Position numbers and translations under genes: made by a program
From: Rhodopirellula sp.
GTDB taxonomy: Bacteria; Planctomycetota; Planctomycetia; Pirellulales; Pirellulaceae
NCBI GenBank assembly: GCA_002701385.1
Contig: NZVD01000014.1
Span: 1 to 52,352 of the forward strand
Length of the DNA: 52,352 nucleotides
Reading direction: 5' to 3'
Shown here: piece after piece, positions 8,506 to 16,585 of the stretch
Layout of the letters: every line of letters starts with the position of its first letter
How positions within the stretch are numbered: the first letter of the stretch is position 1
The notes under the pieces: model-generated
The model's input: the letters and a program-made list of their open reading frames with translations, nothing else
Database searches by the model: none
What the model was told of the DNA's origin: nothing

Positions 8506-9024
8506 ATGAAATCCATCCAAAGCCGCTCATTGAGAATTCTGTATTTCTCGGCCATCGTGCTGTTGCTAAGTGGATGTAATTTGGCAAGTCAAAACGGATC
8601 AATGCAGACGCCGCAACAGTTGGTTGCTCAACAGCAGGCCATCATGCAGCAGGCCGTTTCTCACTCCAAATTTATCGCTCCACAAGACCCTAATGGAAGC
8701 TACACCGTTGAATTGCGAAATGCTTTTGGTGCACGAACACGCGTACGCTTGCCGCTTCAGCAGGGACTTTGTGTAGAGGATGCGTTGAGGCAGTCTAAAG
8801 CGTTGGAGTCTTTCGACCACATGCATATCAAGTTGAAACGCCCCACCAAAGATCCACGACGATTCCTTCCTTTGGATATCGAGTTTAGCGCTGAATATCG
8901 GCGTGTGGATCCGATAAAGAACTATGCTCTGCATAACGGTGACTACATCATCGTAACTCAGTCAGCGGGAGCAGATATTGGTGAATTGATGGACGGAGCC
9001 ACGGCTCCGATTCTAGGTTTGTAA
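8506..9024 (+). CDS. Small lipoprotein of unknown function
   Basis: The 172-residue product has a basic N-terminus, a hydrophobic stretch and the lipobox LLSGC (Cys about residue 24), so it is predicted to be a membrane-anchored lipoprotein. A Gln/Met-rich segment follows. The rest is an alpha/beta-looking domain (VELRNAFGARTRVRLPLQQGLCVEDALRQS) that ends YALHNGDYIIVTQ. That last part resembles the ends of SLBB or polysaccharide-export domains, where a ligand-binding loop precedes a GD-IIV strand. I do not recognise a named family, and the SLBB likeness is tentative. It is divergent from pyrB and ends at a strong bidirectional terminator shared with argG. Confidence 0.75.
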   Translation: MKSIQSRSLRILYFSAIVLLLSGCNLASQNGSMQTPQQLVAQQQAIMQQAVSHSKFIAPQDPNGSYTVELRNAFGARTRVRLPLQQGLCVEDALRQSKALESFDHMHIKLKRPTKDPRRFLPLDIEFSAEYRRVDPIKNYALHNGDYIIVTQSAGADIGELMDGATAPILGL

Positions 9025-9046
9025 ATTCACTTTCATGGTGACACAA

Positions 9047-9085
9047 AAAAACGGTCGACGTTGAACTTCACCGTCGACCGTTTTT
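9047..9085. terminator. Bidirectional intrinsic terminator between lipoprotein gene and argG
   Basis: A perfect inverted repeat, AAAAACGGTCGACG (9047-9060) and CGTCGACCGTTTTT (9072-9085), flanks an 11 nt loop. The A/T ends supply a U-run in both directions, so it can end the lipoprotein transcript on the plus strand and argG on the minus strand. Confidence 0.88.
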
Positions 9086-9152
9086 ATATGCGTCTTACTA
9101 AAACTGGATGCGACGATACTCGCGACCGGATTTTAGTTTGCTTCAATATTGA

Positions 9153-10367
9153 TTAATAGTCGCGAGGAGTAATTCTTCCCTGAACACGGTAAGGCAAGCC
9201 CATGATTCGCAGGAAACCTTCTGCATCGTCCTGATTGTAGGACCCACCACCTTCCATGGTTGCAATTCCTTCGTCGTATAAGCTGTTCGGGCTCTTTCTG
9301 CTTTCGACGATGATGTTGCCTTTGTAAAGTCCTAGCGTGACCTCTCCGGTAACGTGCTGCATCGCAGAATCGTTGAATGCGAGTAGTGCATCCATGCGTG
9401 CACAATACCAGTGTCCGTAATAAACCATCTCCGCCACCTCGGCTTTAAGACGATCCCTCAGGTGACATAAGTCTCGATCCATCGTGAGCTGTTCAAGTAC
9501 GAGCAACGCATCGTAAAGAACCGTCATGCCTGGTGATTCGTAGACACCGCGGCTTTTCATGCCAACGAACCGATTTTCGACCATGTCGATTCGCCCTACT
9601 CCATTGCGTCCTCCGATATCATTTAGTGTTTTTACAATGCCCAGTGGCGAAAGTTGTTCACCATTGACTGCGACGGGGATGCCCTTTTCGATTTGGATTG
9701 TCACTTTTTCAACTTCATCAGGAGCTTCTTGAGGAGAAACTCCCATGCCAAAATCGACGACGTCGACCCCATTGATCTCTAGATCCTCTAAGTCCCCTGC
9801 TTCGTAACTAATGTGTAGGCAGTTTTCATCTGAACTGTACGGCTTGGAGACAGACGCCTTGACTGGAATTCCCTTGCTTTCACAATAGGCGATCATCTCA
9901 GTTCGCCCGGGGAATAATTCCCGAAACTCTTTGATACGCCAGGGAGCGATCATCTTCACATTGGGATCGAGGGCTTCTGCGGCGAGTTGGAATCGACACT
10001 GATCGTTTCCTTTACCTGTGGCTCCATGTACGTAAGCTTCAGCACCCACTTCACGTGCAACTTCCAGACAGACTTTGGAAATCAACGGCCGGGCAATGGA
10101 AGTCCCCAAAAGATAAATGCTTTCGTATTTAGCCTGCCATTGAAGGACAGGAAAAGCGAAGTCGCGACACAGTTCTTCCTGAACATCAACTAATCGAGCG
10201 CTGACAGCACCACAGTCATGAGCTTTTTGCATGATCGCTTCACGATCTTCACAAGGTTGTCCCAGATCGACATACACACAGTGTACGTCGTAACCCTGAT
10301 CTTGAAGCCACCCAAGGATTACGGAAGTATCTAGTCCGCCTGAATAGGCTAGTACGCAGCTTGGCAT
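9153..10367 (-). CDS. argG: Argininosuccinate synthase
   Basis: The 404-residue protein has the N-type PP-loop LAYSGGLDTSV at residues 6-16, then VDLGQPCE, YLLGTSIARPLI, HGATGKGNDQCRF, APWR, KPYSSDENCLHISYE and GRIDMVENRFVGMKSRG. All are canonical for ArgG. It joins citrulline and aspartate using ATP to give argininosuccinate, the seventh step of arginine synthesis. The length and all visible catalytic segments are intact. It stands alone on the minus strand, bounded by the bidirectional terminator downstream. Other arginine genes are not adjacent. Confidence 0.97.
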   Translation of the reverse strand: MPSCVLAYSGGLDTSVILGWLQDQGYDVHCVYVDLGQPCEDREAIMQKAHDCGAVSARLVDVQEELCRDFAFPVLQWQAKYESIYLLGTSIARPLISKVCLEVAREVGAEAYVHGATGKGNDQCRFQLAAEALDPNVKMIAPWRIKEFRELFPGRTEMIAYCESKGIPVKASVSKPYSSDENCLHISYEAGDLEDLEINGVDVVDFGMGVSPQEAPDEVEKVTIQIEKGIPVAVNGEQLSPLGIVKTLNDIGGRNGVGRIDMVENRFVGMKSRGVYESPGMTVLYDALLVLEQLTMDRDLCHLRDRLKAEVAEMVYYGHWYCARMDALLAFNDSAMQHVTGEVTLGLYKGNIIVESRKSPNSLYDEGIATMEGGGSYNQDDAEGFLRIMGLPYRVQGRITPRDY

Positions 10368-10596
10368 TGCAATTGGTCTTTCAATGGGAACAGAAAAATG
10401 GTTGAGCTACTGGTTTGTCGAGTAATACCTAGCTCGGATTATCACCCTATTGTGATTGCCCTTGTTTAACCTGACAAGTGCCGCTGGAAGGGAGTTATTC
10501 CCTGACTAGTCTGCTTAGTTCGTCTGAATCGTTGCTGAACTTTTGTGTTAGACACCGAAGTCAGGGCTGTGTGGACTGGAGTACGCAGGCTCGCGA

Positions 10597-11691
10597 TTAG
10601 ATAAGAGCGCTGTATTGGGAAGCAGCCTGCTGAAAGCTGAATCTCTGAACAGAATCAGTTAGCCTTTCAGCTGAGATTGGTTGAGCGATGGCCATACGCA
10701 TCTGGTCAGCTAACGCGGTCGCATCGCCAACCGGCGCAAGATGCTGACTGAATTCCTTTCCCAGAATCTCTTTGGGACCGGAAGGACAGTCGGTTGCCAC
10801 AACGTTGGTTCCACATGCCATGGCTTCGATTAGTACTGTCGGCAATGCCTCCCAGCGACTTGATAAAACGAATAAGTCAGCTCGACGCATCCAGGCATAA
10901 GGGTTTTCCTGAAATCCGACTAGTGTCACGATGTCAGTTAATTGCAAACGAGTGATCAACGTTTGCAGCTTTTCTTGCTGTTCACCTGTGCCGAGGATGG
11001 CGAGATGACAACTGGGATCTTGTTGGTGGAGTTTGGTAAATGCCTGGATCAGAGTTGAGAAATCTTTTTGTTCACTTAGTCGCCCCACCCCAAGAATTAG
11101 TTTGCCGTCGAACTCTGCGAGCTTATGAGAAATGTTTTTCTTAGCTAGTGAAATCAGTTCAGGGCTGACTACCGGATTGTAAATCGTCTTAACAGAGTCA
11201 TGCGGTAGAGCAAGTACTGCTTCCAGATCACGCGCGGCGGCATTGGACACGCTAATGATGTGATCAGCTTGAGGGTAGAGACGTTTTGCCAGCGGCCGAA
11301 TAAGACGGTCTCTCCAGCGTTCCCCTTGGTAGGCCGACATGGTCATGTGTTCGACGACCGCAATGGTCGGTTTGTGTTTGGCACGTTTAGCGGCTCTCAA
11401 CGTGGTAATATTGGCATGGCTTAAATGGGAGATCAGTAGGTCCAGACGCTGCTCGTTCATCAGTTGCCTGAGAGGTCCGGCCGCCTTTCGCATATGCGGC
11501 GTTTTGAGGTCGATGACTTCAACGTCGTTCGGGATGCGACTGGAAAATGGGCCAGTAGCGGATCCGGTTACCAAAATGGGAGTGACCTCATTCCTTGGAA
11601 AAGCACTTAACAAGTTGACAACAACTCGTTCTGCTCCGCCTCCGCTCAAGGAAGGTATGAAATTTGCGATTCGTTTCATCGTTGACGACAA
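10597..11691 (-). CDS. GT4-family glycosyltransferase
   Basis: The 364-residue enzyme has the two-domain GT-B architecture. The N-terminal signature SLSGGGAERVVVNLL binds the acceptor side, and the C-terminal half contains LGVGRLSEQKDFSTLIQAF, VGFQENPYAWM and the E-x7-E region SRWEALPTVLIEAMACG followed by TDCPSGPKEIL. These place it in the retaining GT4 (WaaG/PimB-like) family, which transfers sugars from nucleotide donors during LPS, exopolysaccharide or glycolipid synthesis. The donor and acceptor cannot be told from the sequence. It is monocistronic, with no polysaccharide cluster around it. An alternative start is the Met four codons further in. Confidence 0.88.
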   Translation of the reverse strand: MSSTMKRIANFIPSLSGGGAERVVVNLLSAFPRNEVTPILVTGSATGPFSSRIPNDVEVIDLKTPHMRKAAGPLRQLMNEQRLDLLISHLSHANITTLRAAKRAKHKPTIAVVEHMTMSAYQGERWRDRLIRPLAKRLYPQADHIISVSNAAARDLEAVLALPHDSVKTIYNPVVSPELISLAKKNISHKLAEFDGKLILGVGRLSEQKDFSTLIQAFTKLHQQDPSCHLAILGTGEQQEKLQTLITRLQLTDIVTLVGFQENPYAWMRRADLFVLSSRWEALPTVLIEAMACGTNVVATDCPSGPKEILGKEFSQHLAPVGDATALADQMRMAIAQPISAERLTDSVQRFSFQQAASQYSALI

Positions 11692-11860
11692 ACTGGATTG
11701 GCCATTTTAGAAAACTATTTACTAATGTCGGTTCTGACATTAGTTAAGCGATAGCTAATTACACCAATGCTCAGAATCATTTCCTCTGCTTATACTAAAC
11801 CCACATAAAGTTTCTTCATTAGTTACGTAATATAAATAAAGTTGGGTCTGGAATTACCTC

Positions 11861-12709
11861 ATGGATTTTGCTGAATTAAATCGGCTGCTGGAGCTGGTTT
11901 CACAGGGTGAGTTGTCGGTGGAGTCAGCGGGTGAAAAGATTACTGCTGCCAGACAGGCTGAGCAAAGCCTGCAGGAGAGCTCCGTGCAATCCGAGGGAGT
12001 TGTAGATGTTCCTGGCGTCACACTGGATCTGGATCGACAGCAACGCTGCGGGTTTCCTGAAGTGATTTATGGAGAAAATAAGACGGCGGCGACAATTGCC
12101 GCCACGATGCAAGCTCAACACGACAATGGCCAGCCGTCTTTGGCGACCCGTATTTCAGCAGAGAAAGCAGCTGTCATCACGGCACAACTTGATGGTGTCG
12201 TCTATAACGATGTGGCTCGCGTCTTGCGTTGGAATCTAACCGAAGGGGGACCTTCCATTCCCGGGCGTGTCTTGGTTATTTCTGCAGGTACAAGTGATCT
12301 GTCGGTGGCTCAGGAAGCTGTGGAGACTCTACGTTGGATGGGGATAACATACGAATGCATAGAGGACGTTGGAGTGGCCGGTCCTCATCGCCTGGCGGCT
12401 CAGGTGGATCGTCTGCGTGCGGCCGATGTATTAATTGTTGCTGCAGGCTTGGAGGGTGCACTTCCCAGCGTGGTGGGTGGCTATGTTGATTGTCCCGTGA
12501 TTGCCGTTCCTACAAGTGTCGGTTATGGCACGGCTTTTGGTGGAGTGACAGCGTTATTGGGAATGTTAAACAGTTGTGCCTCCAATGTTCTGGTGGCAAA
12601 CGTTGATGCTGGATTTAAAGCCGCTTACAACGCAGGGGTGATGCTTCGACGACTGAAGCAGTTACCTGAACAGAAAACGCAGGTTGAGAGTCAGGAACTA
12701 CAGGCGTGA
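11861..12709 (+). CDS. larB: Nickel-pincer cofactor synthase LarB
   Basis: The 282-residue protein contains an N-terminal helical region followed by the AIR-carboxylase-like domain of LarB: GFPEVIYGENKT, LVISAGTSDLSVAQEA, EDVGVAGPHRL, VVAAGLEGALPSVVGG, PTSVGYGTAFGGVTALLGMLNSC and VDAGFKAAYNA. LarB carboxylates and hydrolyses nicotinic acid adenine dinucleotide, giving pyridinium-3,5-biscarboxylate mononucleotide, the first step towards the nickel-pincer cofactor of lactate racemase and related epimerases. LarC and LarE are not in this window. Its TGA overlaps the GTG of nnrD (GTGA), which indicates coupled translation with an NAD(P)H-repair enzyme. Confidence 0.92.
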   Translation: MDFAELNRLLELVSQGELSVESAGEKITAARQAEQSLQESSVQSEGVVDVPGVTLDLDRQQRCGFPEVIYGENKTAATIAATMQAQHDNGQPSLATRISAEKAAVITAQLDGVVYNDVARVLRWNLTEGGPSIPGRVLVISAGTSDLSVAQEAVETLRWMGITYECIEDVGVAGPHRLAAQVDRLRAADVLIVAAGLEGALPSVVGGYVDCPVIAVPTSVGYGTAFGGVTALLGMLNSCASNVLVANVDAGFKAAYNAGVMLRRLKQLPEQKTQVESQELQA

Positions 12710-13566
12710 GTGGCATGCCAGAAATAGCATCGCGTCCAGCCGACAGTCATAAAGGCGACTATGGCCGACTCCTATTTATCGGTGGTTGTCGGAATATGTC
12801 CGGAGCTATCGCCATGGCTGCTTCCGCGGCTTTGAGAAGCGGAGCGGGACTGGTTAGTGTGGCGACAGCGGAGTCAGCTCAAAGTATCGTGGCTAACTAT
12901 AATCCATGCTATATGACCGTCGGCGTAGAAGAAGACCCACAGGGTCGAATGGCAGTCAGTGCTGAACAGCTGAACCTCGCAGTCGAGGGGCTCGGGAATT
13001 TCGATGTGCTTGCGATTGGCCCGGGGATGGGACAGAGCGAATCAGGACAGGCCTTGGTGACCGAATTGTATCGTGAATACGATGGCCCGATGGTGATTGA
13101 TGCCGATGGATTGAATAATCTACAGTCATTGGAAGATGCAGCCGGTCCGCGTGTACTCACACCTCACCCAGGTGAACTGAAACGGCTGGCAAACAAATTG
13201 AGTCTTGAGTGGCCGGAGATCCGAGAAACTCAGGAACGTTTGGCGAGTCAATTAGCGGCGGAATATCAAGTCACTCTGGTACTCAAGGGAAGCGAGACAC
13301 TGGTGACCGATGGGAAGGATGCGTTTTATAACACTACGGGGAATCCAGGAATGGCGACCGCTGGTAGCGGCGATGTTTTAACCGGAATTGTTGCAGCGAT
13401 TTTGGCGCAACAGTTTAGCCCCGTACATGGAGCAATGCTGAGTGCTTATTTGCATGGGCTAGCTGGGGATCTGGCCGTCGAAGATATTGGCGAATTGTCG
13501 TTGATTGCGACCGACCTCATCGAATATTTACCCGTCGCATTTCAACAGTATCAGGGAATGCAATAG
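12706..13566 (+). CDS. nnrD: ADP-dependent NAD(P)H-hydrate dehydratase (YjeF C-terminal type)
   Basis: This 286-residue protein of the ribokinase-like CARKD/NnrD family starts at a GTG overlapping the larB stop. Motifs include GDYGRLLFIGG, SAALRSGAGLVSVAT, AIGPGMGQSE, VIDADGLNNL, LTPHPGELKRL, LVLKGSETLVTDG and TAGSGDVLTGIVAAILAQ, with the catalytic Asp in GSGD. It dehydrates damaged NAD(P)H hydrates back to NAD(P)H. In many bacteria it is fused to the N-terminal epimerase NnrE, but here only the dehydratase half is present and no epimerase is seen nearby. It is followed directly by ribF (stop TAG abuts the ATG). Confidence 0.92.
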   Translation: MSGMPEIASRPADSHKGDYGRLLFIGGCRNMSGAIAMAASAALRSGAGLVSVATAESAQSIVANYNPCYMTVGVEEDPQGRMAVSAEQLNLAVEGLGNFDVLAIGPGMGQSESGQALVTELYREYDGPMVIDADGLNNLQSLEDAAGPRVLTPHPGELKRLANKLSLEWPEIRETQERLASQLAAEYQVTLVLKGSETLVTDGKDAFYNTTGNPGMATAGSGDVLTGIVAAILAQQFSPVHGAMLSAYLHGLAGDLAVEDIGELSLIATDLIEYLPVAFQQYQGMQ

Positions 13567-14496
13567 ATGAGACTTGTTCGGACTTTGTCGGAAATCGATA
13601 CGACCCTGCGGGGCGGTGCTGTCACGATTGGTAATTTTGATGGTGTTCATCGAGGGCACGCGAGGTTGATCAGCGAGTTGAAGTCGCTGGCAAGCAAGCA
13701 CGGCGGGCCCGCCATTGTGTTTACTTTCGATCCTCATCCTGTGCGTTTACTACGACCGGAATTGGCTCCGCCCCCTCTTACCTGGACCTCCCGCAAGGCG
13801 ATGCTGCTTGATGAGCTGGATGTGGATGCTACGGTGGTGTATCCAACAGATCATGCCCTGCTGAATCTCTCTCCGAACGAATTTTTTCAAAAGATTATTG
13901 TGGAATCATTGGGAGCGAAAGCGTTAGTTGAAGGCCCGAATTTTGCTTTCGGGAGAGGTCGTGAAGGAACGATTGACGTGCTAACGGAGCTGTGTTTACA
14001 GCATCAGGTTGAGTTGAAGGTCGTCGAACCATTGCTGGATTCCAGCGATTATGTATCGAGCAGTCGTATCCGTGAGGCCGTGGCCGGCGGGGATGTGGAT
14101 ACAGCCCGTCGTCAGTTGACTCGTCCCTATCGCCTACGAGGAATGGTGACTCATGGTATGAACAGAGGAAACGCCATCGGGTTTCCCACCGCCAATTTGG
14201 ATGCCATCGACACGCTGATTCCGGCTCCGGGGGTGTATGCCGGTATTGCAATAACTGAATCGATTTCTCTCCCCGCAGCGATCCACGTGGGAGGTAACCC
14301 TACCTTTTCCGAGGATGACCAGAAGTTTGAAGTCCATGTCATTGACTTTGATGGCAATCTTTATGGACAGGTTATGGAAGTAGACATGTTAAGCCGAATA
14401 CGAGGGACTGTCTTGTTTGATTCGGTCGAGGATCTGCAGCAACAACTTGCTGTCGACGTGGAGCAAGCTCGAAAGATTGTGACTGAATTTAAGTAG
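13567..14496 (+). CDS. ribF: Bifunctional riboflavin kinase/FMN adenylyltransferase
   Basis: The 309-residue protein contains an N-terminal nucleotidyltransferase domain with VTIGNFDGVHRGHARLI (HxGH-type motif), FTFDPHPV and the SSSRIREAVAGGD segment. A C-terminal riboflavin kinase domain follows with the RGMVTHGMNRGNAIGFPTAN region, PAPGVYAG, GGNPTF and the E-x-H-x-x-D strand. It makes FMN and then FAD from riboflavin. It starts immediately after nnrD, so larB-nnrD-ribF form a three-gene nucleotide-cofactor operon. FMN is also the substrate of UbiX in this window. Confidence 0.95.
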   Translation: MRLVRTLSEIDTTLRGGAVTIGNFDGVHRGHARLISELKSLASKHGGPAIVFTFDPHPVRLLRPELAPPPLTWTSRKAMLLDELDVDATVVYPTDHALLNLSPNEFFQKIIVESLGAKALVEGPNFAFGRGREGTIDVLTELCLQHQVELKVVEPLLDSSDYVSSSRIREAVAGGDVDTARRQLTRPYRLRGMVTHGMNRGNAIGFPTANLDAIDTLIPAPGVYAGIAITESISLPAAIHVGGNPTFSEDDQKFEVHVIDFDGNLYGQVMEVDMLSRIRGTVLFDSVEDLQQQLAVDVEQARKIVTEFK

Positions 14497-14637
14497 GTTG
14501 GAACTCGATAGAACCAAGTCAAATACTTGGTTTTGATTAGATGAGCCGCACTTTTCAGTCTTCTTTCATTAGGTTCTACTGAGTTGTTGGATTTTTAATT
14601 TTATATTGAGTGCAAAGAAGAATTGTAAGGATGCCCT

Positions 14638-15621
14638 ATGGCCGTTGATTGGCAAAAGTTTGTCGAAGTCATTCAGTCTCATGAGAGATTTATCCTCACT
14701 AGTCACATTCGACCTGATTGTGATGCGTTAGGAAGTGTCTTGGGAATGATGGATATTCTTGAGCAACTTGGCAAGGATGTCATTGTTGTTAATGGACAAC
14801 CGACGCCTCCGAATCTGGCGTTTATCGACCCGGAAAACCGCATCAAGGCCATTGGCGTCGATGTGCAGTTGGAAGATTTACAGGACCGTGATATTCACAT
14901 GGTGTTGGATACGAGTGCCTGGGCCCAACTGGGAGCGATGGGGGATGTTATCAAGTCGATGGACATTCCTCTGATCGTGGTGGATCACCATCAGGGAGAA
15001 GACGACCTGGGAGCAACCTTTTTCAAGGATACGACGGCCGAGGCTGCTGGAAAGCTCGTGGCGGATGCTGCTGATGCATTGGGAGTGACCTGGACGAGCC
15101 GGATGGCTCGGCCTCTGTTTGCGGCTGTTGCCACGGACACCGGTTGGTATCGTTTTGGTTCAGCGGGGGCTGGTACGTACCAACTCGCAGCACGATTGAT
15201 CGAGGCCGGAGCAAGTCCTGCGGAAATTTACGGGCAACTTTATGAGCAAGAGACACTCGGACGTTTGCGATTACGCGGAACGGTTTTAGAGCGAGTCCGT
15301 GTCGAGTTGAATGGACGTTTGGCTCATACACATATTCGCTTGAGTGATTTTGAGGAAACAGGAGCGGTAGCCAGTGACACGGAAGATTTGGTGAATCTTT
15401 GCCTTACAATCAAAGGAACAGATGCGGCAATGATTCTGGTTGAACAGACTCCGGATGTCTACAAAGTCAGTTTTCGTAGCCGCTGTGAGCTTGATTGTAG
15501 TGAATTAGCAAGGCAATTCGGGGGCGGAGGTCATAAGGCAGCTGCCGGTGCTGGGATTGAAGGTAGTTTAGAAGACAGTCGGAATAGGCTCCTTGACGCA
15601 ATGATTGCCAAGTTGCAATAA
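14638..15621 (+). CDS. DHH-family phosphoesterase (NrnA-like nanoRNase/pAp phosphatase)
   Basis: The 327-residue protein has the DHH/DHHA1 layout: LTSHIRPDCDALGSVLGM (motif I; a DCDAxGS core), MVLDTSAWAQLG (motif II), IVVDHHQGEDD (the DHH motif), the ATDTGWYRF motif, and the C-terminal DHHA1 signature FGGGGHKAAAGAG. This combination matches NrnA, which degrades short oligoribonucleotides and dephosphorylates 3'-phosphoadenosine 5'-phosphate, with Mn as cofactor. Whether this one prefers nanoRNA or pAp cannot be read. It follows ribF by 141 nt and may have its own promoter. Confidence 0.9.
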   Translation: MAVDWQKFVEVIQSHERFILTSHIRPDCDALGSVLGMMDILEQLGKDVIVVNGQPTPPNLAFIDPENRIKAIGVDVQLEDLQDRDIHMVLDTSAWAQLGAMGDVIKSMDIPLIVVDHHQGEDDLGATFFKDTTAEAAGKLVADAADALGVTWTSRMARPLFAAVATDTGWYRFGSAGAGTYQLAARLIEAGASPAEIYGQLYEQETLGRLRLRGTVLERVRVELNGRLAHTHIRLSDFEETGAVASDTEDLVNLCLTIKGTDAAMILVEQTPDVYKVSFRSRCELDCSELARQFGGGGHKAAAGAGIEGSLEDSRNRLLDAMIAKLQ

Positions 15622-15917
15622 TCGGTAGAGCCGGTTTAATCCCGTCGAATCACCCAAGAGTGGTAATTTCGCCGAGGTTTAGTCGATACCAATGATTCCG
15701 GAATGTATCCATTGACTAGTTCAAGTTGACAGAAGCACGTAGACGAGTCCAGTTGGTTTGGACTGGCACCAGCCCGCCGTAATTGAAGGTCTGCCAAAAC
15801 CCGCCCGGTGACCTGATACTCCAGACAAGCTCTCCAAAGAGAGTTTGGAGTTGAACTGTATTCATATCCAAATGAAGAAGCTGCTTTATTGCCAGCTTTT
15901 GTGGGAATAGTAAATCA
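15622..15917. other. Intergenic stretch before the bc-complex genes
   Basis: This 296 bp stretch has no convincing ORF. It holds a perfect 7-bp inverted repeat, CTCCAAA (15832-15838) and TTTGGAG (15844-15850), about 70 nt upstream of the Rieske start. It has no following T-run and could be a regulatory or leader element, but nothing more can be shown. Confidence 0.4.
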
Positions 15918-16517
15918 ATGAGTGAAACAAAGATAAGTACTGCTAAAGAGTCACGACGTGGTTTCTTTGGTTCTTTTTCTGCCTGGTTAGCTGCAGCTGT
16001 AGGGGCAGTTATCGGCGTTGGCCCGGTTTGTGTGGGACTCTATACATTCATTATGGAACCGCTACGCAAGAAACAAATGCCCCGCAAAGAACGTGATGGC
16101 GGCAGTTCCGATCCCGGTTTTTTCCGAGTGGCCTCAGTCGATGAGATAGCCACGGACGTGCCGCGAAGATTCACCATCGTCGCAGACAAATTGGACGCCT
16201 GGAATTTTATGAAAGATCAGGCATTAGGAGCTGTTTACTTACAGAAAAATGAGGCTGGTGACATTAGCTGCTATCACACGACTTGTCCTCATGCCGGTTG
16301 TAGTGTGGCGTATGAGCAGGACAGCAATGCTTATCATTGCCCATGCCACAATAGTTCCTTCAATCTAGATGGCTCGAAGTTGGAAAATGGTGGGTCCACC
16401 AATCCCAGTCCACGGCCCTTGGATACATTGGAAATCAAAGTGGATGAGGCAACGAATACCGTGTTTGTAAAATACGAAGACTACTATACCGGGCGACATG
16501 ACAAAGTGGCAAAGTAA
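15918..16517 (+). CDS. Rieske [2Fe-2S] protein of a bc-type quinol oxidoreductase
   Basis: This 199-residue membrane-anchored protein has an N-terminal RRGFF (a Tat-like twin Arg before a hydrophobic span at residues 20-45). The Rieske cluster motifs are C123-P-H125-A-G-C128 and C141-P-C143-H144, with C128 and C143 as the expected disulfide. It would take electrons from quinol at the Qo site of cytochrome b and pass them to cytochrome c. It is followed after 68 nt by the cytochrome b-c fusion gene, which fixes its role in a bc complex. The second cluster-binding loop is CPCHNSSF where many bc1 proteins have CPCHGSxF (G to N), as far as I can align it. Confidence 0.94.
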   Translation: MSETKISTAKESRRGFFGSFSAWLAAAVGAVIGVGPVCVGLYTFIMEPLRKKQMPRKERDGGSSDPGFFRVASVDEIATDVPRRFTIVADKLDAWNFMKDQALGAVYLQKNEAGDISCYHTTCPHAGCSVAYEQDSNAYHCPCHNSSFNLDGSKLENGGSTNPSPRPLDTLEIKVDEATNTVFVKYEDYYTGRHDKVAK

Positions 16518-16585
16518 GCAGCTCGCGGTTCTTTCGTCTTGATGACAACATAAGCTCTTAAACAGATAACGAGATAATTCTGAAC

